From an uncultured Bacteroides sp. (GTDB taxonomy: Bacteria > Bacteroidota > Bacteroidia > Bacteroidales > Bacteroidaceae), in contig CAMTPC010000003.1 of NCBI GenBank assembly GCA_947074295.1, positions 1-64,000 of the forward strand: 64,000 nucleotides of DNA. The letters are read 5' to 3'. The notes beneath the pieces were generated by a model. That model ran no database searches. It had not been told where the DNA came from and was given only the letters and a program-made list of their open reading frames with translations. Positions 47,139-57,336 of this stretch are shown here, piece after piece (the first letter of the stretch is position 1; every line of letters starts with the position of its first letter). Position numbers and translations under genes: made by a program.

Positions 47139-48499
47139 AATCTATAAACTGTTTACTACTCTCCCTTATTGGGTTATTGATGTCTGTAGGGCTTGCCGCG
47201 CAACCCACACCTCTGAAGTACCGTGTCTATCTAAAGGACAAGAATTATAATAAATATTCGATTGACAAGCCCCAAGAATTTCTTTCGGCCCGAGCTATCG
47301 AGCGTCGTAAGAGACAGCACATCGCTATTGACTCCACGGATTTGCCTGTGTCGCCTGCCTATATAGAGACGATAGTGATGACTGGTGGCAATGTGGTGAC
47401 CAAAGGGAAATGGAACAACTTCGTGACTGTAGCTGTGATAGATTCTATAGTAGCGGGGCAAATAGGCGAACTACCTTTCGTGAAGAAAGTAGAGCTGGTT
47501 TGGCGCCAACCGCCAGCACATAAACCTTCTGAAACGCACAAGCGCGACACTCTTATCAATGCACCTGCCAAAAGTAAAAGTCACTATGGCGTGGGCGAAG
47601 AGCAGATAAACATGTGCAATGGCAATAAACTGCACGAAGCGGGCTATAAAGGGCAAGGCATGATGATTGCTGTGATCGATGCAGGGTATCATAATATGGA
47701 CCGCATCACGGCTATGCAAAATGTAAAGGTAGCTGGCACAAAAGATTTTGTAAAGCCAGATTCTGATATTTATATGGAGAATAATCATGGCTTGGGCGTA
47801 CTGTCGTGCATGGCGATGAATGCTCCAGGCATCATGGTCGGTACCGCGCCCGAGGCAGAGTATCTGCTTCTCCGTAGCGAAGACGCTTACTCCGAACAGT
47901 TAGTGGAACAAGATTATTGGGCTGCCGCAGTAGAGTTTGCCGATAGTATTGGAGCTGATTTGGTAAATACATCTTTGGGCTACTACGCTTTCGATGATCC
48001 GCTGGACAACTATCGCTATAAACATCTTGATGGACACTTCTCCTTGATTTCTCGTCAAGCCTCGATGGTAGCAGATAAAGGTATGGTGATGGTATGTAGT
48101 GCCGGCAATTCGGGTGCCGGATCATGGAAAAAAATAACACCTCCTGGAGATGCCGAACATGTGCTCACGGTAGGTGCTGTAGAAAAGAGCCGTCTGCTGG
48201 CACCATTCTCCTCTGTAGGCAACACAGCCGATGGACGTGTGAAGCCCGATGTAGTGGCGATGGGCGCATTGACCCAAGTGATGGGGACAGATGGCAATAT
48301 ACGAATGGCCAACGGCACTTCTTTTGCCACCCCTGTGATATGTGGTCTGGTGGCTTGCTTGTGGCAGGCTTTACCCGATCTCACCGCCAAAGAAGTAATG
48401 GAAAAGGTACGTCATGCGGGTGATCGTTCAGATTTCCCAGACAATATCTATGGTTATGGCATCCCCGATTTTTGGAAAGCTTTTAACGAAAAGAAATGA
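47135..48499 (+). CDS. S8 (subtilisin-like) family serine peptidase
   Basis: Signal peptide; [13 protein letters not shown] (Asp), [12 protein letters not shown] (His), [15 protein letters not shown] (Ser). Confidence 0.92.
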   Translation: MKSINCLLLSLIGLLMSVGLAAQPTPLKYRVYLKDKNYNKYSIDKPQEFLSARAIERRKRQHIAIDSTDLPVSPAYIETIVMTGGNVVTKGKWNNFVTVAVIDSIVAGQIGELPFVKKVELVWRQPPAHKPSETHKRDTLINAPAKSKSHYGVGEEQINMCNGNKLHEAGYKGQGMMIAVIDAGYHNMDRITAMQNVKVAGTKDFVKPDSDIYMENNHGLGVLSCMAMNAPGIMVGTAPEAEYLLLRSEDAYSEQLVEQDYWAAAVEFADSIGADLVNTSLGYYAFDDPLDNYRYKHLDGHFSLISRQASMVADKGMVMVCSAGNSGAGSWKKITPPGDAEHVLTVGAVEKSRLLAPFSSVGNTADGRVKPDVVAMGALTQVMGTDGNIRMANGTSFATPVICGLVACLWQALPDLTAKEVMEKVRHAGDRSDFPDNIYGYGIPDFWKAFNEKK

Positions 48500-49746
48500 G
48501 CGAAGAGATATTGTCACTGCACGAACTTAACGCTTTAGTGAGGCGTGTTCTCGATGAATCATTACCCGAATCATGTTGGATCAGGGCCGAACTGAGTGAT
48601 GTGCGCCACAATGCCAATGGACACTGCTACTTGGAGTTTGTCCAGAAAGACGAGCGCAATGGCCAGCTTATTGCCAAAGCACGTGGCATGATCTGGAATC
48701 AAACCTTTGCACTACTCAAACCCTATTTTGAAGAAAGTACGGGACAGACTTTTGGCAATGGACTAAAAGTGCTGGTGGAGGTTTCTGTGCAGTTTCATGA
48801 ATTGTATGGATTCAGTCTCACTGTACACAATATAGATCCTACCTATACGGTAGGTGATATGGCACGCCGGCGCTTGGAAATCATTCGCCAGTTGGAAGAG
48901 GAAGGAGTGCTGACACTCAATAAAGAACTGGAGATGCCGATGCTCCCACAGCGGATTGCCGTCATCTCATCATCTACCGCTGCCGGATACGAAGACTTTT
49001 GTCATCAGCTGCAAAACAATGCCTATGACTTCGCTTTCCAAACTGTGTTATTCCCAGCCTATATGCAGGGAGCACAGGTCGAAGAATCTATCCTTAATGC
49101 ATTGCATCTGATCTATGATCGGATGGAGGAGTTTGATGTAGTGGTCATCATTCGTGGTGGAGGCGCCACTTCCGAACTGTCTTGTTTCGATTCTTATCTG
49201 TTGGCGGCAGCATGCGCGCAGTTTGATTTACCAATCATAGTAGGAATAGGACACGAGCGCGATGAGACGGTGCTCGACGCCGTGGCCAATGTAAGGGCAA
49301 AGACACCTACTGCTGCGGCAGAATATCTAATAGGGCGTGCTTATGATGCAGCTGCACGTCTATCTCTCCTTTCCAGTCGTATACATCAGGGAGTATCTGA
49401 GCGCATTACCAATGAATTTTCTCGTTTAGAACGTTTCCGACATCGTTTACCCTCGGTAGTGATACGTCGATTGGCAGCCGAAAAAACGCGTGTGGTGATG
49501 ACGGCGGGTGAATTGCAACGATCATCAAAAGCTTTGCTGTTGCGTCAAAACCACCGATTGGAACTGTTGAAACAACGTGTGTCGGATGCTTCACCCCAAC
49601 GGCTTTTGGCCAAAGGATATAGCATCACGCTGTGCAATGGAAAAGCCGTGAAAGATGTATCTCTATTAAATGAAGGCGAGGAGATTTCGACACGCGTGTG
49701 GAAGGGAGAATTAAAATCAATCATTACAACTAAAAAGCAAGACTAA
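48496..49746 (+). CDS. xseA: Exodeoxyribonuclease VII large subunit
   Basis: SLHELNALVRRVLDESLPESCWIRAELSDVRHNANGHCYLEF; IIRGGGATSELSCFDSY; GIGHERDETVLD. Confidence 0.95.
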   Translation: MSEEILSLHELNALVRRVLDESLPESCWIRAELSDVRHNANGHCYLEFVQKDERNGQLIAKARGMIWNQTFALLKPYFEESTGQTFGNGLKVLVEVSVQFHELYGFSLTVHNIDPTYTVGDMARRRLEIIRQLEEEGVLTLNKELEMPMLPQRIAVISSSTAAGYEDFCHQLQNNAYDFAFQTVLFPAYMQGAQVEESILNALHLIYDRMEEFDVVVIIRGGGATSELSCFDSYLLAAACAQFDLPIIVGIGHERDETVLDAVANVRAKTPTAAAEYLIGRAYDAAARLSLLSSRIHQGVSERITNEFSRLERFRHRLPSVVIRRLAAEKTRVVMTAGELQRSSKALLLRQNHRLELLKQRVSDASPQRLLAKGYSITLCNGKAVKDVSLLNEGEEISTRVWKGELKSIITTKKQD

Positions 49747-49749
49747 TAT

Positions 49750-49959
49750 ATGGCAGTTAACAAAGATAGCTATGCACAAGCCATGGCAAGACTCGAAACC
49801 ATCGTGCGTCAGATAGATAGCAATGAACTGGATATTGACGAATTGGCAGGAAAATTGAAAGAAGCAAACGAAATTATTGAGTATTGTACTGCTAAACTCA
49901 ACAAGGTAGACCAGGAAGTAGAAAAAATGTTGGATGGAAAGGCGGATACTGAAGAATAA
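49750..49959 (+). CDS. xseB: Exodeoxyribonuclease VII small subunit
   Basis: Small acidic helical protein (YAQAMARLETIVRQIDSNELDIDELAGKLKEA) directly after xseA. Confidence 0.93.
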   Translation: MAVNKDSYAQAMARLETIVRQIDSNELDIDELAGKLKEANEIIEYCTAKLNKVDQEVEKMLDGKADTEE

Positions 49960-50006
49960 AAACTATATTTGCTTTTCAAAAAAATACTTAATTAATACAT
50001 CCCGAT

Positions 50007-51026
50007 ATGAAGGAATTAGACTGGTCGAATATCGGATTCGGCTATATGCCGACCGACTACAACGTGAGAATATACTATCGTAATGGCGAATGGGGTAAAC
50101 TCGAAATCAATAGCAGTGAGATGATTAGTATGCATATGGCTGCTACTTGTCTGCATTATGGTCAAGAAGCATTTGAGGGATTGAAAGCTTTCCGTGGTAA
50201 AGACGGTAAGATTCGCATCTTCCGTTTAGACGAAAATGCAGCTCGCCTGCAGAGAAGCTGCAATGGCATATTGATGCCCGAGCTTCCTACTGAGCGTTTC
50301 AAAGAAGCAGTACTCGAGGCGGTGAAACTAAATGAACGTTTTATTCCTCCCTACGAATCGGGTGCATCGCTCTATATTCGCCCTTTGATGATTGGCACTG
50401 GACCTCAGGTAGGTGTGAAACCTGCTAATGAATATTTATTCATCATTTTCGTAACGCCTGTAGGGCCTTACTTTAAAGGTGGCTTCTCGGCCAATCCGTA
50501 TGTTATCACACGTAAATACGACCGTGCTGCTCCTCACGGCACAGGTACATTTAAAGTGGGTGGAAACTATGCAGCTAGTCTACGTGCTAGCCGCGAAGCA
50601 CACGAGGCAGGCTATTCGGCTGAATTCTATCTGGATGCTCGTGAACACAAGTATATAGACGAATGTGGCGCCGCTAACTTCTTTGGTATTAAGAACAATA
50701 CTTATATCACACCGCTTTCTACATCTATCTTGCCATCTATCACCAACAAGAGCTTGATGCAATTGGCAACCGATATGGGTATGGAGGTAGAGCGTCGCCC
50801 TATCTTGGAAGAAGAGCTTTCTACATTCGAGGAAGCTGGTGCTTGTGGTACAGCTGCGGTTATCAGTCCTATCGCTAAAATAGATGACCCAGAAAAAGAC
50901 CATACATATATCATCGCTAAGGACGGCAAACCGGGTCCAGTGAGCACAAAACTATACAATAAATTGCGTGCCATACAGTATGGTGATGAACCCGATAAAT
51001 ACGGTTGGATCACTGTTGTAGAATGA
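50007..51026 (+). CDS. ilvE: Branched-chain amino acid aminotransferase
   Basis: LHYGQEAFEGLKAFRGKDGKIRIFRLDENAARLQRS; GGNYAASL; ECGAANFFGI. Confidence 0.95.
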   Translation: MKELDWSNIGFGYMPTDYNVRIYYRNGEWGKLEINSSEMISMHMAATCLHYGQEAFEGLKAFRGKDGKIRIFRLDENAARLQRSCNGILMPELPTERFKEAVLEAVKLNERFIPPYESGASLYIRPLMIGTGPQVGVKPANEYLFIIFVTPVGPYFKGGFSANPYVITRKYDRAAPHGTGTFKVGGNYAASLRASREAHEAGYSAEFYLDAREHKYIDECGAANFFGIKNNTYITPLSTSILPSITNKSLMQLATDMGMEVERRPILEEELSTFEEAGACGTAAVISPIAKIDDPEKDHTYIIAKDGKPGPVSTKLYNKLRAIQYGDEPDKYGWITVVE

Positions 51027-51084
51027 AATGCTAAATCCTGCAACAGTTGCTAATCTTTAGTTGAATTATACCAAAGTATTATAA

Positions 51085-51130
51085 AAAAGCTTTCCGTTGA
51101 ACTTAAATGTTAAACGGAAAGCTTTTCTTT
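51085..51130 (+). terminator. Terminator after ilvE
   Basis: AAAAGCTTTCCGTT (51085-51098) pairs with AACGGAAAGCTTTT (51113-51126), then ctttatc. Confidence 0.85.
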
Positions 51131-51189
51131 ATCTGCGAAAACGCGGAGGCGAATTAGAATATACGATATATAGATACACGATAGACACT

Positions 51190-52347
51190 ATGATACAATT
51201 CAATAAAACACAACTTATCGATTCAGAAGCCATTCTCAATGCTGTATTGAAGAATGTCAATGCTTATGTCTTATTGATTAACTCAAAAGTAGAGGTGCTT
51301 TTCACCAACTATTATGAGCTAAACGGAAAGACTGTAGACGAAAGTGATGAAACCATAAGAGTGGGCGATTTGTTGCACTGTCTCAATGCGGAAAGTTCGG
51401 AAGGTGGTTGCGGGACGCATGCACTCTGTGCGCGATGTTCCATTCGCAAGGCTATCGAGTCGTCTTTCAAAGAAAATACAGGGTTTTCAACCATCGAAGA
51501 TAATCTAGAATTGATTATGGATGATGGTTCGGTGGCATGTTGTGATGTGAATGTGTCGGGTAAATTTCTTGAAAAAGCTGCTGAGCCGCAATTAGTGTTG
51601 ACCATTCATGATATTACTTTGCTTCGTCAAACACAAAAAGAGTTAGAAGTGGCGCGTCAGAAAGCTGAAGATGCCAATCTTTCAAAATCAGTATTTTTGT
51701 CTAATATGGGACACGAAATACGAAACCCTCTTAACGCTATTGTAGGTTTCTCCGAGTTACTTATGAATACTACTTCTCCAGAAGAGTGCAGTCAATACAT
51801 TGATATTATACGTCTCAACAATGGTTTGCTACAACAGCTTGTAGCAGATATTCTAGACCTTTCGAAAATAGAAGCTGGTACACTAGAACTCAATAACACG
51901 GATGTAGACATAAATTTATTGATGGCTGAGCTTGAACAGATACATCGCTTTAAATTATCTGAAGGAAACAGCCAACTTCATTTTATAAATAGATGTCCTG
52001 AACCAGGTTTCACGATACATATCGATCAACACCGTTTGATGCAAGTTATTAATAACTTCATAACTAATGCAATTAAGTTTACAGAGCAGGGAGAGATAGA
52101 GATGGGATATAGACCATGCAGTGAAGGATTGTACTTTTATGTGAAAGATACGGGAGATGGTATTCCGACCGATAAGCTAGGGTTGGTTTTTGATCGCTTC
52201 GTTTCCTTGCAAAAGAAAAATATAGGCACAGGACTTGGGCTCGCTATTTGCAAGACAATAGTTGAGAAGTTTGGTGGTAATATCGGTGTGAACTCAGTAT
52301 TGGGCGAAGGCTCTACATTTTGGTTTACTTTGCCCTATAAGAGATGA
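51190..52347 (+). CDS. PAS-type sensor histidine kinase (no receiver domain)
   Basis: H-box FLSNMGHEIRNPLNAIVGFSELL; NNFITNAIKF; VKDTGDGIP; GTGLGLAICKTIVEKFGG. The ORF opens at 51097, but the ilvE terminator overlaps that start, so ATG 51190 is preferred. Confidence 0.85.
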   Translation: MIQFNKTQLIDSEAILNAVLKNVNAYVLLINSKVEVLFTNYYELNGKTVDESDETIRVGDLLHCLNAESSEGGCGTHALCARCSIRKAIESSFKENTGFSTIEDNLELIMDDGSVACCDVNVSGKFLEKAAEPQLVLTIHDITLLRQTQKELEVARQKAEDANLSKSVFLSNMGHEIRNPLNAIVGFSELLMNTTSPEECSQYIDIIRLNNGLLQQLVADILDLSKIEAGTLELNNTDVDINLLMAELEQIHRFKLSEGNSQLHFINRCPEPGFTIHIDQHRLMQVINNFITNAIKFTEQGEIEMGYRPCSEGLYFYVKDTGDGIPTDKLGLVFDRFVSLQKKNIGTGLGLAICKTIVEKFGGNIGVNSVLGEGSTFWFTLPYKR

Positions 52348-52366
52348 AAATAGCTATTGTCTAGAA

Positions 52367-52690
52367 TCATCTGTCTAAATTATAGACAATAGGTGCGATG
52401 GGCTCTATCTTTAAATCAGGGAAATTCTCTTTCATCCATTTTGAACGGAGCATGAAGCCGGCAATCTTTTCTATATCCTCATCAGATAATGTTCGGAAGC
52501 CTTGCATCACTTCATGAGGCATTACATCATAGCCTATATATTTATTAAACAAGTCGCCATAATAAGCAGGGAAACGGGGGTCTCCATTTAATCTTCTTCT
52601 GAATAGACTAGCTGAATCTATTTCACCAATCACCCCCGTGAATGGATGTTCGGCTAGTAACTCATCCAAAATTTCTACGTTTGTTTTCAT
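52367..52690 (-). CDS. Conserved hypothetical protein
   Basis: 107-aa ORF without overlapping genes, oriented divergently from trmB; no family recognised. Confidence 0.6.
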   Translation of the reverse strand: MKTNVEILDELLAEHPFTGVIGEIDSASLFRRRLNGDPRFPAYYGDLFNKYIGYDVMPHEVMQGFRTLSDEDIEKIAGFMLRSKWMKENFPDLKIEPIAPIVYNLDR

Positions 52691-52847
52691 CTTCTATCCT
52701 CCATTTGTTTATTCCGATGTGTATGATTTCTATTGCTATTTGCAAATTAACTACTAAATATTTATAATCCTTAGTTTTTACCCGTATTATTGAGCATAAA
52801 AGGCTGTGATTTCTATCCGCCTAATTGTGGGTTACAGCGAAAGTCTG

Positions 52848-52855
52848 TAATTTTG
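52848..52855 (+). promoter_or_regulatory. Bacteroidetes -7 element upstream of trmB
   Basis: TAATTTTG matches TAnnTTTG; lies inside the ORF track extension of trmB. Confidence 0.6.
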
Positions 52856-52876
52856 CAGTGTAACCACATAAATGAT

Positions 52877-53635
52877 ATGGGAAAAGGAAAATTAGAGAAA
52901 TTTGCCGATATGGCAAGCTATCCGCATGTGTTCGAGTATCCCTACTCGGTAGCGGATAATGTGCCTTTCGAGATGAAAGGCAAGTGGAACAACGAATTCT
53001 TTGGCAATGACAACCCCATCGTACTGGAATTGGGCTGTGGGCGTGGCGAATATACTGTAGGCTTGGGCAAACGATTTGTGGACAAGAACTTTGTAGGTAT
53101 CGATATTAAAGGTGCACGTATGTGGACTGGGGCTACAGATGCTTTGAAGGATGAAATGAAGAATGTTGCTTTCTTACGTACTAATATAGAGATTATCGAT
53201 CGTTTCTTTGGCCCCGAAGAGGTGAGTGAGATTTGGTTGACTTTCTCGGATCCGCAGATGAAGAAAGCTACTAAACGTCTTACTTCTACCTATTTCATGG
53301 AACGCTATCGTCGCTTCCTGAAGCCTGGTGGATTGATTCATGTAAAAACGGACAGCCAATTCTTATTCACCTATACAAAATACATGTTGGAGGAGAACAA
53401 TATCCAACCTGAATTTATCACCGAAGATCTTTATCACTCGGGACTCGAAGATGAGATACTAGGCATAAAAACCTACTACGAACAACAATGGCTCGACCGT
53501 GGGCTTAATATAAAATATATCAAATTCCGCTTACCGCTGGAAGGCGAACTGAAAGAACCAGATGTGGAGATCGAACTCGACCCTTATCGCAGTTACAATC
53601 GCAGCAAACGAAGCGGACTTAAAACCAGTAAATAG
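52877..53635 (+). CDS. trmB: tRNA (guanine-N7-)-methyltransferase
   Basis: [69 protein letters not shown]. Preferred start MGKGKLEKF. Confidence 0.93.
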   Translation: MGKGKLEKFADMASYPHVFEYPYSVADNVPFEMKGKWNNEFFGNDNPIVLELGCGRGEYTVGLGKRFVDKNFVGIDIKGARMWTGATDALKDEMKNVAFLRTNIEIIDRFFGPEEVSEIWLTFSDPQMKKATKRLTSTYFMERYRRFLKPGGLIHVKTDSQFLFTYTKYMLEENNIQPEFITEDLYHSGLEDEILGIKTYYEQQWLDRGLNIKYIKFRLPLEGELKEPDVEIELDPYRSYNRSKRSGLKTSK

Positions 53636-53639
53636 CACT

Positions 53640-54740
53640 ATGACATTATATCCAAAATTGATAGAAGATGCATTGGCAACAGTGCGCTATCCAGGCAATG
53701 GGAAAAACCTAATAGAGGCTGAAATGATAGCCGATAATATCCGTATCGACGGTATGAAGGTGAGCTTTTCCATTATTTTTGAGAAACCTACTGATCCTTT
53801 CATGAAATCGGTACTCAAGGCTGCCGAAACAGCGATACATACTTATATTTCGAAAGAAGTGGAAGTGACTATTACTGTGGAAAGCAAGCAAACTGCACGA
53901 CCCGAACCTGGCAAATTGCTGCCACAGGTGAAGAACGTGATTGCTATCTCCTCGGGAAAAGGGGGAGTGGGTAAGTCTACGGTATCAGCCAACTTAGCAG
54001 TGGCTTTGGCTAAACTTGGCTATAAAGTGGGTTTGTTGGATGCTGATATCTTTGGTCCGTCAATGCCCAAGATGTTTGACGTAGAAGATGCACGTCCAGT
54101 AGGCGAACATATTGATGGACGAAGCATGATTGTACCTATTGAGAAATATGGTGTGGAACTCTTGTCAATTGGCTTCTTTGTGGACCCAGACCAAGCTACA
54201 CTATGGCGCGGGGGAATGGCAAGCAATGCTTTGAAGCAGTTGATTGGTGATGCGGCATGGGGTGAACTCGATTATTTCCTTTTGGATCTTCCTCCCGGAA
54301 CCAGCGATATTCACCTGACCATCGTGCAAACTTTGGCTATCACAGGAGCGATTGTGGTGAGCACGCCTCAGCAAGTGGCTCTGGCTGATGCACGAAAGGG
54401 TATCAATATGTTTACCAATGATAAGGTGAATGTGCCTATCCTTGGGTTGGTGGAGAACATGGCATGGTTTACACCTGCTGAATTACCCGAAAATAAATAC
54501 TACATCTTTGGCAAAGAAGGCGCAAAACGATTGGCCGAAGAAATGCATGTACCTTTGTTGGGCGAGATTCCTTTGGTGCAGAGCATCTGCGAACACGGTG
54601 ACAAGGGTGCACCTGTGGCGCTTGATGAAAATTCCGTGACTGGAAGGGCTTTCTTGCAGCTGGCCGAAGCAGTGGTGCAGCAGGTGGAAAAGCGAAATGC
54701 AGAACAAGCACCCACTCAAATAGTGGAAACACATAAGTAA
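53640..54740 (+). CDS. Mrp/NBP35-family Fe-S carrier ATPase
   Basis: [67 protein letters not shown]. Preferred start [12 protein letters not shown] at 53640. Confidence 0.93.
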   Translation: MTLYPKLIEDALATVRYPGNGKNLIEAEMIADNIRIDGMKVSFSIIFEKPTDPFMKSVLKAAETAIHTYISKEVEVTITVESKQTARPEPGKLLPQVKNVIAISSGKGGVGKSTVSANLAVALAKLGYKVGLLDADIFGPSMPKMFDVEDARPVGEHIDGRSMIVPIEKYGVELLSIGFFVDPDQATLWRGGMASNALKQLIGDAAWGELDYFLLDLPPGTSDIHLTIVQTLAITGAIVVSTPQQVALADARKGINMFTNDKVNVPILGLVENMAWFTPAELPENKYYIFGKEGAKRLAEEMHVPLLGEIPLVQSICEHGDKGAPVALDENSVTGRAFLQLAEAVVQQVEKRNAEQAPTQIVETHK

Positions 54741-54851
54741 TTTAGATATTACGATATGCTTTATCCCCTTTATTTTTTGCTTCGGCAAAAGATAAAGGGG
54801 ATAGTCGTTTTTTTATGCTACCAGAAACTATTGGTAACTTATTGATTTTAT

Positions 54852-54859
54852 TATCTTTG
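54852..54859 (+). promoter_or_regulatory. Bacteroidetes -7 element upstream of the GH20 gene
   Basis: TATCTTTG matches TAnnTTTG. Confidence 0.5.
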
Positions 54860-54886
54860 CCAGCATACTAATTCTAAATCTTTTTT

Positions 54887-57235
54887 ATGATGAAACCACT
54901 TAGACATCTACTTCTGTTGTGTGTGTTGGCTACATTACTGGGCGCATGTGAAAACAAAGAACTTTACGCCAATTTTGAGGTAATACCACTGCCACAACAA
55001 ATCATCTACTCCCTTAAAAATAATAATTTCCATCTCACAGATGAGGTAGTCATCTTCTATCCCGATAGCGATTTATTGGTGAAACGCAATGCCGAGTTCC
55101 TGGCATACTACCTGAAAGAGTGTTCTGGTAAAACCATTCCGCTACAATCCTATAAGACTAAAAAGGATGTTACCTTTCCTGCTATCTTTTTGGAATGTGG
55201 AGAGACTGTGGAGGAGGATGAAGGATATGTAATGAAAATAGAACCTCATTATATAGGAATCAAAGGGCGTACACCACAAGGGGTTTTTTATGGTGTGCAG
55301 ACTTTACGCAAAGCTGCGCCGGCACGTGTCAAAGATGATGAAGAGATTATTTTTCCGGCTGTACTTGTGGCTGATTATCCTCGTTTCCCTTATCGTGGCA
55401 TGCATCTCGATGTAGGACGTCATTTCTTCCCTGTGGAGTTTATCAAGGATTACATAGATCTGTTGGCGCTGCACAATATGAATACATTTCACTGGCATTT
55501 GACCGAAGATCAGGGATGGCGTATTGAAATAAAGAAATATCCTCGCCTGACTGAAATCGGCTCGAAACGCTCGGGGACGGTGATTGGGCGCAATTCAGGA
55601 CAGTTTGATAGTATTTCTCACGAAGGTTTTTATACACAAGAACAGATTAAAGAAGTGGTGGCCTATGCTGCCGAACGTTTCATCACGATAATTCCCGAAA
55701 TAGACTTGCCTGGCCACATGCTTGCTGCATTGGCAGCCTATCCAGAACTGGGATGTACAGGTGGTCCGTATGAAGTGGAGCAAACATGGGGTGTCTTTGA
55801 TGATGTGCTGTGCATGGGCAATGATGATACCATGACATTTCTGGAAGGTATAATGGATGAAGTAATAGAACTTTTCCCATCAGAGTATATTCATATAGGA
55901 GGTGACGAAGCGCCTCGCGTACGTTGGAAGGAATGTGCCAAATGCCAACGCCGCATTGTGGCAGAGGAGCTGAAAGCCGATGATAAACATTCGGCGGAAG
56001 ACCGTCTGCAGAGCTATTGCATGACACGAATCGAACACTATCTGAACGAGCGTGGAAGACGTATCATCGGCTGGGATGAAATATTGGAAGGTGATGTGGC
56101 GCCCAATGCTACTGTGATGTCATGGCGTGGTGTAAAAGGTGGTGTGGAAGCGGCTAAACTGGGGCATGATGTGATAATGACTCCTAATGACTATATGTAT
56201 TTTGACTACTATCAGACAGCTGTTACGGAAGATGAGCCATTGGCGATAGGTGGCTATGTGCCTTTGGAAAAAGTATATAGCTTTGATCCTGCACTGGATG
56301 AACTGACAGAGGAAGAGCAGAAACGAGTACTTGGTGTGCAAGCCAATGTCTGGACAGAATATATTCCTACTACGAAACAAGTGGAGTATATGATATTGCC
56401 TCGTATGGCGGCTTTGGCCGAAGTGCAGTGGACGATGCCAAAGCGCAAAGATTATAAATACTTCACAGATGCATGTCGCCGAATGATGAAGCTTTATGAA
56501 CGAGACAGCCTGAACTTTGCCACGCATATCTTTGATATTACACCCGACTATTCGTTAGATGAGAAGAAGCGCGCGGTAGTGGTGAAACTGACTACTGTTG
56601 ACGACGCGCCCATCTATTATACCCTGGATGGCAGTGAACCTACTAAGGAATCGGCTAAGTTCAAAAAGAAATTGAAGATAACCCAAAAGGCCACTTTAAA
56701 AGCAGTGGCTATCCGTGAAGATGGAACTATGAGCAGAGTGCTGACCGAAAATATAGTTTACAACAAGGCGACAGGAATGCCAATCATTTTAACTGCTGAA
56801 CCTTCTTCCAGGTATGCGTATAAAGGGGCATCAACTTTGGTAGATGGCTTAATGGGTTCCAATAACTATGCCAGTGGTCGTTGGCTGGGCTTCCTGACTG
56901 ATGCCGAAGCAGTGATAGACTTGGGAAGACCAACAGAAATTAATAGTGTATCGACTAAGGCGTTTGTCAGCCATGGATCATGGATAATGGGGGCTACGCA
57001 ATTGGCAGTTTTTGTTTCGGATGATGGTGAGACTTATAAGGAAGTGGCAGTAAAGGACTATCCTGCATCAACGGAAGTGGCCAAAAAAGGTATTGAGTGC
57101 TATGAGGTCAAATTCTCTCTTGTGCAAGCGTCATATGTGAAAGTGCTTATTAAATGTACACCTCAACTGCCTATTGGACATCCAGGCGAAGGTAAAAAAG
57201 CTTATCTCTTTATCGATGAGATTATCATCGATTAA
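54887..57235 (+). CDS. GH20 beta-N-acetylhexosaminidase, lipoprotein, with C-terminal accessory domains
   Basis: Lipobox LLGAC; YRGMHLDVGRHFFPVEFIKDYIDLLALHNMNTFHWHLTEDQGWRIEIKKYP; catalytic DE in IHIGGDEAP. Confidence 0.95.
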   Translation: MMKPLRHLLLLCVLATLLGACENKELYANFEVIPLPQQIIYSLKNNNFHLTDEVVIFYPDSDLLVKRNAEFLAYYLKECSGKTIPLQSYKTKKDVTFPAIFLECGETVEEDEGYVMKIEPHYIGIKGRTPQGVFYGVQTLRKAAPARVKDDEEIIFPAVLVADYPRFPYRGMHLDVGRHFFPVEFIKDYIDLLALHNMNTFHWHLTEDQGWRIEIKKYPRLTEIGSKRSGTVIGRNSGQFDSISHEGFYTQEQIKEVVAYAAERFITIIPEIDLPGHMLAALAAYPELGCTGGPYEVEQTWGVFDDVLCMGNDDTMTFLEGIMDEVIELFPSEYIHIGGDEAPRVRWKECAKCQRRIVAEELKADDKHSAEDRLQSYCMTRIEHYLNERGRRIIGWDEILEGDVAPNATVMSWRGVKGGVEAAKLGHDVIMTPNDYMYFDYYQTAVTEDEPLAIGGYVPLEKVYSFDPALDELTEEEQKRVLGVQANVWTEYIPTTKQVEYMILPRMAALAEVQWTMPKRKDYKYFTDACRRMMKLYERDSLNFATHIFDITPDYSLDEKKRAVVVKLTTVDDAPIYYTLDGSEPTKESAKFKKKLKITQKATLKAVAIREDGTMSRVLTENIVYNKATGMPIILTAEPSSRYAYKGASTLVDGLMGSNNYASGRWLGFLTDAEAVIDLGRPTEINSVSTKAFVSHGSWIMGATQLAVFVSDDGETYKEVAVKDYPASTEVAKKGIECYEVKFSLVQASYVKVLIKCTPQLPIGHPGEGKKAYLFIDEIIID

Positions 57236-57290
57236 ATTAAAACGTTCGGACTGACTCGCTAAGCAATGTATAGACTTGCCGTTTATAAAT

Positions 57291-57331
57291 AAAAGCTCCT
57301 TTTACAGATTTATGATGTAAAAGGAGCTTTT
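57291..57331. terminator. Bidirectional terminator between the convergent GH20 and exporter operons
   Basis: AAAAGCTCCTTTTAC (57291-57305) pairs perfectly with GTAAAAGGAGCTTTT (57317-57331). Confidence 0.85.
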
Positions 57332-57336
57332 AAGTG

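Noticed and set aside
47135-48499. S8 protease as a T9SS cargo of PorU/PorV
   Set aside because: The C-terminus ([18 protein letters not shown]) shows no Por secretion tail after the catalytic domain.
51097-51189. N-terminal 31-aa extension of the histidine kinase ORF
   Set aside because: Overlaps the strong ilvE terminator hairpin (51085-51126); ATG at 51190 gives a natural start.
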